Notes: a model not told the origin generated them from the sequence alone. A stretch of DNA of 64,000 nt from Chryseosolibacter sp964563295 (GCA_964563295.1 CAZLWX010000003.1:13457-77456), one strand, 5' to 3'; shown: positions 34,269 through 43,622, numbered from the stretch's first letter. Translations and numbers: made by a program.

Positions 34269-37200
34269 CCATTCATTTGAGAGAATAATTCGATCGCGCC
34301 ATCGATCGATTCGATTTGCTCAACGATGAGCAAAGCCTTGCCGGCACTGTCGCGCATTTTGCATTGCCGCGGATGCTGCTGAACAAAGCTGACAATTCGG
34401 CCAAACATCTCCGAGTTAAAATAGTCGTCCTTAGTGGAGACGAAGTAAGCACGAACACGTCCGTTTTTCAGACTGAGTTTTTCGAATCCAAGCTCTTCAG
34501 CGATCCACCTCAGGCGAACGGTGTTGACCAGTTCCTCGACGGGGGGAGGCAATACGCCAAAGCGATCCTTTAGTTCAGAGGCGAAGTTCTCCAGTTGCTC
34601 TTCATCCTTAATGCTGTCCAGCCTGGAATACAGCTGGAGGCGTTCGCTCGTGTTGCTAACGTAGGCATCGGGAATTACAAGCTCCAGGTCAGTTTCAATC
34701 ACACAATCCTGGACGATAAGTTTTGCCTTCTCCGCGAGCTCTTCGGCGAACAGATCCTTGAACTCTGTTTCTTTGAGTTCCTGAATCGCATCGTCGAGGA
34801 TCTTATGATAGGTATCGAACCCGAGGTCGTTTATAAAACCACTCTGCTCGGCGCCCAAGAGGTTACCGGCACCGCGAATGTCGAGGTCGCGCATGGCGAC
34901 CTTGAATCCATCGCCCAGTTCGGAGAATTCTTCGAGCGCCGCAAGCCTTTTTCGCGAGTCAGATGTTAAGACGGACGCGGGCGGTGTCAGCAAGTAGCAG
35001 AAAGCTTTCCGGTTCGAACGGCCAACGCGTCCTCTCATCTGGTGAAGATCCGAAAGCCCGAACATGTGAGCCTGGTTGATGATGATCGTATTGGCATTCG
35101 GAATATCAAGACCCGACTCGATGATGTTTGTCGACACCAATACGTCGTACTCGCCCTCGATAAACTTCAACATCGCTTTCTCCAACTTGTCGCCGTCCAT
35201 TTGTCCGTGCGCGATTCCAATTCGGGCGTCCGGTACAAGTTTGTAGACGACGTTGGCTACTGACTCAATGTCGCTGACGCGGTTATGAACAAAAAAGACT
35301 TGTCCACCTCTGCGCAACTCGAAGCTCACGGCGTCGCGGATTGTCGTCTCGTTGAAGGTGTGCAGCTCGGTGGTGACCGGTTGGCGGTTTGGCGGTGGAG
35401 TGGATATGATGCTGAGGTCGCGGGCTCCCATGAGCGAGAAATGCAACGTGCGCGGGATTGGCGTTGCCGTGAGTGTCAATACATCCACCGAAACCTTTAG
35501 CTCCTTTAGTTTCTCCTTCACCTTTACTCCAAACTTTTGCTCCTCGTCGATGATCAACAAGCCCAGGTTCTTGAACACGACGTCTTTGCTGACAAGTCTG
35601 TGAGTGCCGATGAGCACGTTCACTTCGCCGGACTTCACCCGTTCCAGTATAGCGCGTGTGTCTTTCTCCGATTTGAATCGCGAAATCGATTCTATGCACA
35701 CCGGAAAGTTTGCCAGTCGTTCGCGGAGGGTGCGGTAGTGTTGCATGGCAAGGATGGTGGTGGGCACCAGCACGGCAACCTGCTTTCCATCGGTCACCGC
35801 CTTGAAAGCTGCACGAATGGCAACCTCCGTTTTGCCAAAACCTACGTCACCACAGACCAGCCGGTCCATTGGATGCGGCACCTCCATATCGCGCTTTACA
35901 TCGTCGGTGGCTTTTGCCTGGTCGGGAGTGTCATCGTAAATGAAAGACGACTCAAGTTCAGCCTGCAAGAAACCATCTGGTTGAAACGCATAGCCGGGGG
36001 CCGACTTTCGTTTCGCATAGAGGTCGATCAGTTCCTTGGCGATATCCTTGACGCGTTTCTTTGCCTTTGCCTTCCGGGAATCCCATTCCTGGCTGCCCAA
36101 CTTATTGACTACAGGCGTTGCGCCATCCTTCCCCGAATACCTGGAGATCTTGTGAAGAGAATGTATGCTGACATATAAGAGATCGTTGTCGCGGTACACC
36201 AGTCGGATTGCCTCCTGCTCGTGCCCGTTCACTTCCTTCTTCTCGAGGCCTGCGAATTTGCCGACGCCGTAATCGATATGGGTCACAAAATCGCCTGGTT
36301 GCAGGGTCTGGAGTTCGCGCAGGGTGAGCGCTTTGGTTTTTGAAAACTTTTCTTTTCCGCGATAGCGATGAAACCGCTCGAAGATCTGGTGGTCAGTGTA
36401 GCAAACGATCTTCAGCACCTGGTCGACGAACCCTTGGCGCAGAGAGAACTGCAGTCCCTTGAATTCCAGCTGTGGATTTATTTCTTCGAAGATACCCCTC
36501 AGCCGATCAAGCTGACGCGGCATTTCAGCTGCAATAAAATTCCGGAAACCCACGCCCTGTTGGTCGAACAGGTTGGTTGCCAGGAATTCGAAGTTCTTGT
36601 TGAAAGAAGGCTGAGCCGACGACTGCCAGTCAAAAACTTTCGCGTTGTCCAACACAAAGCGATTACCGAATTCAACACATGTCAAGTTCGAGGCACGGCC
36701 TGAAAAGCTCATAGCCTGCTCAAAAAGCTGTTCCGGACCGACGACAACCTGGGTATTTCCGCTTTCCTGAAGGACTTTTTCAAATGACTCGGTGGCCTTT
36801 TCGAAGTTTTTGCCAATGATATCCAGCGTAAGCTGAACATCCTTGAACCAAATCCGCGTTTCCTGCGAAATGAAGTCCAGGAGTGATTGTCGTTCTTCCT
36901 GGATCAGCCTGGTCTGCACGTTGGGAATGATGTTGACGGAATCATGCGCACTCACGGAGAGCTGCGACCCCGGATCAAACGTGCGAATGCTGTCCACCTC
37001 TTCGCCGAACAACTCAATGCGGTAGGGCAATTCATTGGCGAACGAGAAGACATCAATGATACCGCCGCGTACAGCAAACTGACCGGCCTCATAGACAAAG
37101 TCCGTCTTTTCGAAATCGTAATTGTGCAGGAATTCCTCGAGGAAGGCGATGTCCAGCTTCTCCTTAACGGTGATCGCAAAAGTATTCGTTGACAGTGAGC

Positions 37201-37606
37201 GTTTATTGATTACTTTTTCGCTCAACGCCTCAGGATAAGTAACGATGATGTCGGGTGATCGCTTGTTCGCGAGGTGATTGAGAACCTCGGCTCTCATCAG
37301 GATGTTGGCGTTCTCCGTTTCGTCATATTCGTACGGGCGTTTGTACGACATAGGAAACAAAAGGACTTCCCGCTCAAGGAGATTCTGTAAATCATTCTGA
37401 AAGTACGCGGCTTCTTCCCTGTCTTGCAGGACTACGAGGTAGTCGCGGGGATGGATCTTGAATGCTGCGGCGACCAGGATAGCATCCAGGCTTCCGGAAA
37501 GGCCCTTTACTCTGATGTTCGCTTGTCCGGGCGCTCCAATCCCTGCGGCTAGGGTCTTGACAAAACCATCCGCGCGAAAAATGCCCAGAAACTCATTCGC
37601 CCTCAA
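34229..37606 (-). CDS. mfd: Transcription-repair coupling factor Mfd
   Basis: A 1125-residue ATP-dependent translocase that removes RNA polymerase stalled at DNA lesions and recruits UvrA. The N-terminal UvrB-like domains are followed by the RNA-polymerase interaction domain (LQPGDFVTHIDYGVGKFAGL). The translocase motifs are GDVGFGKTEVAIRAA (Walker A), IDEEQKFGV (Walker B), LTLTATPIPRTLHFSLMG, THRLVSKDV and VGRSNRKAFCYLL. The C-terminal TRCF domain runs to the end. The length is standard. A perfect -7 box lies upstream. Confidence 0.97.
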   Translation of the reverse strand: MRANEFLGIFRADGFVKTLAAGIGAPGQANIRVKGLSGSLDAILVAAAFKIHPRDYLVVLQDREEAAYFQNDLQNLLEREVLLFPMSYKRPYEYDETENANILMRAEVLNHLANKRSPDIIVTYPEALSEKVINKRSLSTNTFAITVKEKLDIAFLEEFLHNYDFEKTDFVYEAGQFAVRGGIIDVFSFANELPYRIELFGEEVDSIRTFDPGSQLSVSAHDSVNIIPNVQTRLIQEERQSLLDFISQETRIWFKDVQLTLDIIGKNFEKATESFEKVLQESGNTQVVVGPEQLFEQAMSFSGRASNLTCVEFGNRFVLDNAKVFDWQSSAQPSFNKNFEFLATNLFDQQGVGFRNFIAAEMPRQLDRLRGIFEEINPQLEFKGLQFSLRQGFVDQVLKIVCYTDHQIFERFHRYRGKEKFSKTKALTLRELQTLQPGDFVTHIDYGVGKFAGLEKKEVNGHEQEAIRLVYRDNDLLYVSIHSLHKISRYSGKDGATPVVNKLGSQEWDSRKAKAKKRVKDIAKELIDLYAKRKSAPGYAFQPDGFLQAELESSFIYDDTPDQAKATDDVKRDMEVPHPMDRLVCGDVGFGKTEVAIRAAFKAVTDGKQVAVLVPTTILAMQHYRTLRERLANFPVCIESISRFKSEKDTRAILERVKSGEVNVLIGTHRLVSKDVVFKNLGLLIIDEEQKFGVKVKEKLKELKVSVDVLTLTATPIPRTLHFSLMGARDLSIISTPPPNRQPVTTELHTFNETTIRDAVSFELRRGGQVFFVHNRVSDIESVANVVYKLVPDARIGIAHGQMDGDKLEKAMLKFIEGEYDVLVSTNIIESGLDIPNANTIIINQAHMFGLSDLHQMRGRVGRSNRKAFCYLLTPPASVLTSDSRKRLAALEEFSELGDGFKVAMRDLDIRGAGNLLGAEQSGFINDLGFDTYHKILDDAIQELKETEFKDLFAEELAEKAKLIVQDCVIETDLELVIPDAYVSNTSERLQLYSRLDSIKDEEQLENFASELKDRFGVLPPPVEELVNTVRLRWIAEELGFEKLSLKNGRVRAYFVSTKDDYFNSEMFGRIVSFVQQHPRQCKMRDSAGKALLIVEQIESIDGAIELFSQMNGQPLRSPNEILSR

Positions 37607-37647
37607 CTGCCGCTAAATTGGCTAAAATATTTTCGCTTTGGGAGGCG

Positions 37648-37655
37648 CAAATATA
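37648..37655 (-). promoter_or_regulatory. -7 promoter element of mfd
   Basis: Minus-strand TATATTTG is a perfect TAnnTTTG box 41 bp before the mfd ATG. Confidence 0.6.
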
Positions 37656-37696
37656 CTCATCGCTGCCACAAATGAAAACACATGGATTTAATTCGA

Positions 37697-37704
37697 TAAT
37701 TTTG
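37697..37704 (+). promoter_or_regulatory. -7 promoter element directly before the small membrane protein
   Basis: TAATTTTG is a perfect -7 box, ending 5 bases before the ATG at 37710, so transcription should start within a base or two of the start codon. Confidence 0.65.
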
Positions 37705-37709
37705 AGGCC

Positions 37710-37907
37710 ATGGATTTTCTGCAGCAGCTTTTGTTGTATGTATCCCTGACGTCGCTACTGTTCCTCGCCATAGGTTTATACAAGCCATGGGTCATGCTGT
37801 GGTGGGAGCATGTGCAAAATCGGAGAAAAGTAATCAGAATATATGGCCTTGTGGCCGCGGCGAGCTACGGATTGCACTGGGGAATACGGTTGTTAAATGA
37901 ATTCTAA
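37710..37907 (+). CDS. Small membrane protein
   Basis: A 65-residue protein with an N-terminal transmembrane helix (FLQQLLLYVSLTSLLFLAIG, residues 3-22), then an aromatic-rich KPWVMLWWEH segment, a basic loop QNRRKVIR and a second, weaker hydrophobic stretch. Such short proteins of the form GLxKPW-x-LWW are widespread in Bacteroidota, but I know of no function for them. The start is fixed by the -7 box 5 bp upstream. The next gene begins 3 bp after the stop, so the two are co-transcribed. Confidence 0.75.
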   Translation: MDFLQQLLLYVSLTSLLFLAIGLYKPWVMLWWEHVQNRRKVIRIYGLVAAASYGLHWGIRLLNEF

Positions 37908-37910
37908 GCA

Positions 37911-38402
37911 ATGAAAAAGCTATTTTGGATTACCGGGATTTGCATTTTGCTGATAGCGTGTTCGTCCCGTGAGAAGACGAAAGAAGACGGGAGTGTTGTT
38001 CGTGCAGCAAGCGACCTGCCCGCCATTAACTTACAGCTCGTCGATGGAAACACGATTGACCTGCGAAGCGTGAACCAACCCACGGTACTTGTTATGTTTC
38101 AGCCGGATTGTGATCATTGCCAGCGGGAGGCGGTTCAGATCAGGGAAAACCTCGAAGCATTTCGCGCATACAATGTGTACTTCATATCATCCGCGACTCC
38201 ATCCGAAGTAACTGAATTTGCCGACAAGTATGAACTCTCGGGCAAAGACAGGGTATGGTTTGGAACTACGGGCGTTGAGGATGTATTGAACAATTTTGGG
38301 CCGATCCCTGCTCCTTCGGTATTTATCTATGACGAGGATGGAAGGCTTGTGCGCGAGGTCACCGGAGAAGTCGATATCTCATTGATAGTTGGCTATTTGT
38401 AG
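37911..38402 (+). CDS. Thioredoxin-like lipoprotein (TlpA/redoxin family)
   Basis: A 163-residue periplasmic lipoprotein with lipobox LLIAC (Cys17) and a thioredoxin fold. The redox motif is CDHC at residues 67-70 after VLVMFQPD, followed by VYFISSATPSEVTEF and the cis-Pro region PIPAPSVFIYDEDG. It probably reduces or isomerises periplasmic disulfides, or serves cytochrome c or outer-membrane protein maturation as TlpA/ResA do. It is downstream of the small membrane protein in one operon. Confidence 0.85.
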   Translation: MKKLFWITGICILLIACSSREKTKEDGSVVRAASDLPAINLQLVDGNTIDLRSVNQPTVLVMFQPDCDHCQREAVQIRENLEAFRAYNVYFISSATPSEVTEFADKYELSGKDRVWFGTTGVEDVLNNFGPIPAPSVFIYDEDGRLVREVTGEVDISLIVGYL

Positions 38403-38405
38403 GAA

Positions 38406-39605
38406 TCATTTGACCCTGGCCGCGCCGAAGACGTATTTCTTCTTCATTCCGGAGAACGCAATAAGGTAGTGATCCCCGCCATCCTTCAGCTTTGACGTCT
38501 TTTTTATTTCCATTGCGGAGAGAGGATGATTCCGCGAGATGATGTTTGCTTTTCCTCCTGGGAAAAAATCCCGCATTCGGGTGTCTCCGATCTTTAAAGC
38601 TTTCTCAAGCCTGAATATCCTTCCGGGAAAATCCCTATTGAGAGACTCGCTCGTGTAAAGGTGTGTGTTGGGATGCAACTTTATCAGACCGAATTCTTTC
38701 GCCACGGTTTTAAACGCCCCCGCCTTGAGAATGGCGGCGTTCGGTTCGTAAAGCCAGGTCGATGGTTCTCCGAAAGTCGCGATGGCTTCTGATTCCGTTG
38801 AGTATCTGAAAATGAGTTCCTCGTCGTGACCTCCGCGGCTGTTGATCGCGTGGATCAACGGCTCATCATCAAACGTTACTTCGGAAAAGAAGACAATTTC
38901 CCTTACTTCGTTTTCAATGGCAGACGCGAAAACGTGTTTGACATCGGCGAGCTGTTGAAGGCCGAGTGCGATATCGAGCAACGGAGATGCTTTTAACATC
39001 AGGAACTTGCATCTCCTGTGAATCGCCGGCTGTAGCTCGACGACATTTGGTGTAGACGCTGTTAGCGAGTAGGTCCTCTTTCCTTTAATCCGCCTTGAAG
39101 GATCCATGAATACAAGATCGCATGTAGGTAGGTTCGAGAGATATTCTTCGGCGGTCGAAGGAACGTACCGGATATTGGTAGCGCCGAGAACTGCATGGTT
39201 GTGCCGGGCTATCTCCAGGAGGTTGTGGTCCGGCTCAACGTAGTCGACCGAGTCAAAGATAAGCGAGAGATAAAATGTATCCACCCCAAATCCGCCAGTA
39301 AAGTCGGCGCAGTGACCACGTTTAGCGATCAACTTTTTTGCAATATCGACCCGGCGTTGGGCCGCGACTTGTGACGAGGCCTGCTCCAGATTTACAGCCG
39401 GCGGGTAGACAATGCCGGGCGTCTCATACCATGATGGAAGCTTCAGTCGCGCCTTCCTGCGGGCTCCAATCTGTTCGGCGATAACGGCGGTTGGCAGACC
39501 AAGGATCATTCGGTGTTTTAGAACAAGTGCCGTCTCATCATCCGATTCATGATCGCGGATAAATTTTTGCGCTTCGGGGGAGGAGAGCATGCTGAGCAGG
39601 TCCAT
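38406..39605 (-). CDS. Class I SAM methyltransferase with THUMP-like domain
   Basis: A 399-residue protein. The SAM-binding core has GHCADFTGGFGVDTFYLSL (motif I), VEPDHNLLEIARHN and LVFMDPSRR (catalytic DPxR-like motif, as in Trm5/RlmI-type enzymes). The C-terminal domain matches the THUMP-like region of this Bacteroidota family, with segments LIKLHPNTHLYTS and FPGGKANIISRNHP. It probably methylates RNA; the target is unknown. A perfect -7 box lies 53 bp upstream. Confidence 0.85.
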   Translation of the reverse strand: MDLLSMLSSPEAQKFIRDHESDDETALVLKHRMILGLPTAVIAEQIGARRKARLKLPSWYETPGIVYPPAVNLEQASSQVAAQRRVDIAKKLIAKRGHCADFTGGFGVDTFYLSLIFDSVDYVEPDHNLLEIARHNHAVLGATNIRYVPSTAEEYLSNLPTCDLVFMDPSRRIKGKRTYSLTASTPNVVELQPAIHRRCKFLMLKASPLLDIALGLQQLADVKHVFASAIENEVREIVFFSEVTFDDEPLIHAINSRGGHDEELIFRYSTESEAIATFGEPSTWLYEPNAAILKAGAFKTVAKEFGLIKLHPNTHLYTSESLNRDFPGRIFRLEKALKIGDTRMRDFFPGGKANIISRNHPLSAMEIKKTSKLKDGGDHYLIAFSGMKKKYVFGAARVK

Positions 39606-39657
39606 ATTCTCTTGTTACAAGTTGTGCTTCGTTTCGCTGCTGATGTTCGGTACCGGG

Positions 39658-39665
39658 CAAAAGTA
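39658..39665 (-). promoter_or_regulatory. -7 promoter element of the THUMP-like methyltransferase
   Basis: Minus-strand TACTTTTG is a perfect TAnnTTTG box 52 bases before the ATG at 39605. Confidence 0.55.
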
Positions 39666-39821
39666 ACACTTCGAATGGCACGTTCTGCGGAGGTGATTGA
39701 CTGGCGACCCGCGGTTGGTAAAATCACGACCGGATAGCGGCAGCATTAATACGGTTTGAAACCATTTGCTATATCCCCCAAGCCGGGTGGCAGTCGGAAG
39801 AGCCCTATTACCAAAACACGG

Positions 39822-39845
39822 TTTTTTTATGCGTTCATAAAAAAA
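39822..39845. repeat. AT-rich inverted repeat
   Basis: Perfect 10-bp arms TTTTTTTATG and CATAAAAAAA separated by CGTT, in the 299-bp intergenic region between the methyltransferase and M16 genes. Both strands would place a T run at one side, but the stem itself is nearly all A-T, so it is a poor terminator. It may be a regulatory hairpin for the M16 pair. Confidence 0.5.
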
Positions 39846-39904
39846 GATAGCATAGGGCGAATCCAATAGATTTATCTTTCCCTGTTTTGAAACCCTAATT
39901 GTGC

Positions 39905-41290
39905 ATGAATAAACGAATGCCTATTCTCCTGTCGTCGCTCATCTTTATGATTGCGATGATCGTGGCCTCCTGTTCTACCATGAAGGAACAACAGAGCGCC
40001 GACAATACGTTTAAGGTTCCGGTCGAGTATTATAAACTCGACAACGGACTAAAGGTGATCTTGTCCGAGGATCACACCTCGCCCACTGTTGTCGTGGCGG
40101 TGTATTACAATATCGGATTCCGGAATGAGCCGCGCGACCGCACCGGTTTCGCTCACCTGTTCGAGCATATGATGTTTCAGGGCTCGGAGAACCTGGGTAA
40201 AATGGAGTTCATCCGGATGGTGCAGCAGAACGGGGGCATCCTCAATGGTTCGACTCGTTTTGACTTCACGAACTATTTTGAAGTAATGCCGGCTCACAAG
40301 CTCGAAACAGCTTTGTGGGCTGAGGCCGATCGCATGAAGGGATTGGCAATCACACAAGACAACCTCACAAACCAGCAGGGGGTTGTTAAAAACGAAGTAA
40401 AGGTTAACGTCCTGAACCAGCCTTACGGAGGATTCCCCTGGCTTGACATGCCGCAGTATGCGAATGAGAACTGGTTCAATGCACACAACTTTTACGGCGA
40501 CCTGGAAGATCTTGACGCGGCCAAGCTGGAGGATGTAAACAATTTCTTTAAGACCTTTTACGCTCCGAACAACGCGGCGCTGTCGATCGTCGGAGATTTT
40601 TCCACGACCGAGGCCAGGGATTGGGTGAACAAGTATTTCAGCAAGATTCCGAGTGCAACCGTACCAGCACCGCCTGACATTGCCGAGCCACGCCAGGAAC
40701 AGGAGAAGCGATTCATCAAAGAAGATAAGCTCGCCAACAAGCCGGCAATAGCATTCGCCTACAAGATGCCCGATCGGAACACGCCGGAGTACTTTGCTAT
40801 GGGATTGATCGATCAGATGCTGGTCCAGGGCAACGACAGCAAGCTCCATCAACGCCTGGTTCAGGAAAAAGGGTACACGGGTAACGTTGGCGGCGGCATT
40901 AATTACCTGGGTAACATGTTCAACTACAACGGGCCGATGATGTGGATGGCCGACCTGATTTACGACGACCACGTCTCGCCTGACTCGATCATTCACGAGC
41001 TCGATGAAGCTGTTGCGGAGTTAAACAATGTGACGCAGGCCGATATCGACAAAGCCGTCGTTAAGATACGTTCGAGCCTGTACGATAATCTTGGAGGATT
41101 TTTTGGCCTGGGAAGGGCGGATCTACTCTGCTGCTTTGCGCTGTTCGACGATGATCCCGCGCGCATCAACACACTGGAAGATGAATTCCGAAAAATTACA
41201 CCCGACATCGTCAAAAAAACGGTTAGCGAATATTTGCGCAACACGAACCGGACGATCTTAACCATTGACCCTAAAGCAACGAATCCATGA
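39905..41290 (+). CDS. M16 family zinc metallopeptidase (catalytic subunit, lipoprotein)
   Basis: A 461-residue pitrilysin-type protease with lipobox VASC (Cys23). The inverted zinc motif is HLFEH at residues 84-88, with the downstream Glu supplied near the ALWAEADRMKGL segment. The second half is the non-catalytic M16 C-terminal fold. The ATG at 39905 is preferred over a TTG at 39899. It overlaps the next M16 gene by 4 bp. A two-gene arrangement of an active and an inactive subunit is common in Bacteroidota and probably forms a heterodimeric periplasmic peptidase. Confidence 0.92.
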   Translation: MNKRMPILLSSLIFMIAMIVASCSTMKEQQSADNTFKVPVEYYKLDNGLKVILSEDHTSPTVVVAVYYNIGFRNEPRDRTGFAHLFEHMMFQGSENLGKMEFIRMVQQNGGILNGSTRFDFTNYFEVMPAHKLETALWAEADRMKGLAITQDNLTNQQGVVKNEVKVNVLNQPYGGFPWLDMPQYANENWFNAHNFYGDLEDLDAAKLEDVNNFFKTFYAPNNAALSIVGDFSTTEARDWVNKYFSKIPSATVPAPPDIAEPRQEQEKRFIKEDKLANKPAIAFAYKMPDRNTPEYFAMGLIDQMLVQGNDSKLHQRLVQEKGYTGNVGGGINYLGNMFNYNGPMMWMADLIYDDHVSPDSIIHELDEAVAELNNVTQADIDKAVVKIRSSLYDNLGGFFGLGRADLLCCFALFDDDPARINTLEDEFRKITPDIVKKTVSEYLRNTNRTILTIDPKATNP

Positions 41291-42681
41291 GAATAAAAAA
41301 CAGAACCATTTTCGCGTTAGCGATAACGCTGATTGCCGTCGGGCAGGTGTGGGGGCAAAAGGAAACTCCGCCGGAAGGCGGCACCCCCCGCGACTTCAAT
41401 TTGCCCAGCAAGAAAGAAGCCACGCTGTCTAATGGCCTCTCGTCGACGCTGGTTCAGTATGGCGCGATTCCCAAGGTGAATGTGAACATCATCATCAAGA
41501 CGGGTAATATTCATGAGAAGGAGAACGAAGTGTGGCTCGCCGACCTGGCCGGTGACTTGATGGAAGAGGGCAGCGCATCGATGGATGCCAAGGCCATTGC
41601 TGAGCGGGTAGCCGGTATGGGTGGCCAGATCAACGTAAACACCGGCCAGAATCAGCTCTCCGTATCGGGCTCGGTGCTGTCGGAATTTGGTCCCGATTTG
41701 ATCCGAATCCTCGCGGACATGATCATTAATCCGGCGTTTCCTGCCAGTGAGCTCGACAGGTTGAAGAACGATCTCAAGCGCAACTTGACTGTTCAGAAAT
41801 CGGTTCCTCAAAGCCAGGCACAGGCAGAGTTCCGGTCGATCGTGTATCCGGATCACTCATACGGGAGATATTTCCCGACGGAAGCGATGCTTGATTCGTA
41901 CACGCTCGAGCAAGCCAGGGCATTCTATGACCGGAATGTCGGTGCTAAAAGAACCGTGGTGTACGCCGTCGGCAAGTTCGACGCGCAAGCTATGCAGAAG
42001 GCCATTGAGGAATCGTTCGGCAGCTGGAAGCCAGGACCTGAAGTTGACTTTCCTGCGCCAGATCCCAACACGACCAACAAGGTTGCCATGATTGATCGGA
42101 AAGATGCCCCGCAAACTACCGTCATCATGGGATTGCCGACAATCGATCCTTCAAAGCCTGACTACTTGCCGCTGACTATAGCAAACTCCCTCCTGGGAGG
42201 GTCGTTTGGTTCGCGCATTACGTCGAATATCCGCGAGGATAAAGGTTACACATATTCTCCGTTCAGCACGATCTCGGCGGGATATCGCTCCGCGCTCTGG
42301 TACGAGCAGGCTGATATAACATCCGAACACACGGGTGATGCCATCCAGGAGATTGCAAAAGAAATTAAACGTCTGCAGTCGGAGCCACCGTCAAAAGAGG
42401 AACTCAAGGGGATACAGAATTATCAGGCTGGAATCTTCGTGCTGCAGAACTCGACGCCGGGCGGGATAATTTCTCAGCTCAATTTTCTCGACTTTCATGG
42501 ACTGCCCGACTCCTATCTCACTGAACAGGTGAAGAACATTCACAATGTTACCCCCGAACAGGTTCAAGAGATAGCGAAGAAATATTTCCGGTACGAGGAT
42601 ATGACGCTTGTGCTGGTCGGCGACAAAAAGCTCCTGGAAAAACAAATGAAGGAGCACATGGATGCACTGAAGGTGAAGTGA
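41287..42681 (+). CDS. M16 family peptidase-like protein (non-catalytic subunit)
   Basis: A 464-residue paralogue of the preceding gene. It has a signal peptide ending QVWGQ but no lipobox. In place of HxxEH it has ADLAGDLMEEG, so the zinc site is lost. The C-terminal half keeps the conserved LGGSFGSRITSNIREDKGYTYSPFS motif (in part), whose Arg and Tyr help bind substrate in the partner's active site in MPP-type heterodimers. It therefore most likely acts as the substrate-binding half. A perfect terminator follows. Confidence 0.9.
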   Translation: MRIKNRTIFALAITLIAVGQVWGQKETPPEGGTPRDFNLPSKKEATLSNGLSSTLVQYGAIPKVNVNIIIKTGNIHEKENEVWLADLAGDLMEEGSASMDAKAIAERVAGMGGQINVNTGQNQLSVSGSVLSEFGPDLIRILADMIINPAFPASELDRLKNDLKRNLTVQKSVPQSQAQAEFRSIVYPDHSYGRYFPTEAMLDSYTLEQARAFYDRNVGAKRTVVYAVGKFDAQAMQKAIEESFGSWKPGPEVDFPAPDPNTTNKVAMIDRKDAPQTTVIMGLPTIDPSKPDYLPLTIANSLLGGSFGSRITSNIREDKGYTYSPFSTISAGYRSALWYEQADITSEHTGDAIQEIAKEIKRLQSEPPSKEELKGIQNYQAGIFVLQNSTPGGIISQLNFLDFHGLPDSYLTEQVKNIHNVTPEQVQEIAKKYFRYEDMTLVLVGDKKLLEKQMKEHMDALKVK

Positions 42682-42702
42682 AGACGTTGAAATGTAGCAC
42701 TC

Positions 42703-42737
42703 AAAAGAAAAGTCGGGGCAGTCCCGACTTTTCTTTT
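42703..42737. terminator. Strong rho-independent terminator of the M16 pair
   Basis: A perfect 15-bp stem (42703-42717 with 42723-42737; G+C part GTCGGG/CCCGAC, then A/T arms) with a 5-base loop GCAGT. The 3' arm is T-rich (CTTTTCTTTT), and the symmetrical A/T arms allow function in both directions. Confidence 0.9.
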
Positions 42738-42751
42738 ATATACCGATCAGC

Positions 42752-42776
42752 AAAAAAGGCCGGCTTGTGGCCGACC
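42752..42776 (-). terminator. Rho-independent terminator of the DUF4382 gene
   Basis: A 7-bp stem (GGCCGGC / GCCGACC with one G-T wobble) whose minus-strand reading is followed by six T residues (complement of A run 42752-42757). It lies about 28 bp after the DUF4382 stop, back to back with the M16 terminator. Confidence 0.78.
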
Positions 42777-42803
42777 CTTTTCCAGTTAAAAAAATAAACC
42801 CCA

Positions 42804-43622
42804 CTAATTCTCTGTAAGTGTTACTGGCTCCATCGTGGTGACGTTGCCCGTCTCTACGGCCACATTTTCCACTTGATGTTTGGCAAAATTTTCATTCGGC
42901 TCAAAGGTCACCGTGTACGTACCCGCCGGGATGCCGCGCAACAGGAAGAGGCCGGCGTCATCGGGGAAAGTTGTTGCAACAGTGTCGTCGCCAGTGATGG
43001 CAAAGATCGCTGGTGTAGATTCAGCAGGTTGAACGACGCCCTCTATGGCACCATTTTCAGCTTCCGTGATCACACGAATCAATGGTTTCAAAATGTAGTT
43101 GCCGGCACCTGTCTTAACGATAGATCGGGCAACATCAAAGTCAAGCGTAACCTTGTAAGTAATACCCTCCTGCAAGTCCTCGCTGACCTGCAGTTTCAAT
43201 CCTGACTGACTTCCGCTCGGAATGGTCACACCAAACTCTTCGCCCCCAACCACGACTGAGTTGTTTTCGCCGAGGGTGAAGCGAATCTGGGAGAGTCGGC
43301 CCGCAGGCAAATCCAGGGTTGAAATAAGAGTGTCCTCTCCGTTTACAAGAGTGAGCAGGTCATAAATCCCAGCTTGCGTATCGAGGGTAACCCAGCCCTG
43401 GCCGTTGTCCATCTCCGATGCGTGTATCTCAACACTCTGTACATCAATATTGACTTTCTCAAAATCGCCAGGACCGTCGGTTAACCATACTTCAATTCGT
43501 GCATTTTGTTTTACCGTCTCATCTGACTCACAACTTCCGAGGAAACACACGATTCCCGTCAATGTCAATAATGCAACAAAAGATCGCCTCATAATTTTTT
43601 TCAATTGATTCTGCAATTTCAT
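42804..43622 (-). CDS. DUF4382 domain lipoprotein with a C-terminal beta-sandwich
   Basis: A 272-residue lipoprotein with lipobox FLGSC (Cys30). The DUF4382 domain (ARIEVWLTDGPGDFEKVNIDV, in part; then WVTLDTQAGIYDLLTLVNG and LSQIRFTLGENN) covers about residues 40-185. A carboxypeptidase-regulatory-like beta domain follows (GAIEGVVQPAEST, GLFLLRGIPAGTYTVTFEP). The start is either Met1 (43622) or Met11 (43592); the longer form gives a positively charged n-region. DUF4382 is common in Bacteroidota; the role is unknown, perhaps surface adhesion or polymer binding. The 152 bp between it and asd hold nothing recognised. Confidence 0.85.
   Translation of the reverse strand: MKLQNQLKKIMRRSFVALLTLTGIVCFLGSCESDETVKQNARIEVWLTDGPGDFEKVNIDVQSVEIHASEMDNGQGWVTLDTQAGIYDLLTLVNGEDTLISTLDLPAGRLSQIRFTLGENNSVVVGGEEFGVTIPSGSQSGLKLQVSEDLQEGITYKVTLDFDVARSIVKTGAGNYILKPLIRVITEAENGAIEGVVQPAESTPAIFAITGDDTVATTFPDDAGLFLLRGIPAGTYTVTFEPNENFAKHQVENVAVETGNVTTMEPVTLTEN

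Noticed and set aside
35537..36178. 213-codon plus-strand ORF opposite mfd
   Set aside because: Lies over the helicase motifs of mfd; composition is that of an antisense frame.
40049..40996. 315-codon minus-strand ORF opposite the M16 peptidase
   Set aside because: Fully inside a gene with clear zinc motif and lipobox on the plus strand; the translated frame has no recognisable domain and is a shadow.
42703..42776. Two adjacent hairpins as a single riboswitch or attenuator
   Set aside because: Each has its own T tract facing a different gene end; back-to-back terminators of convergent genes explain both.
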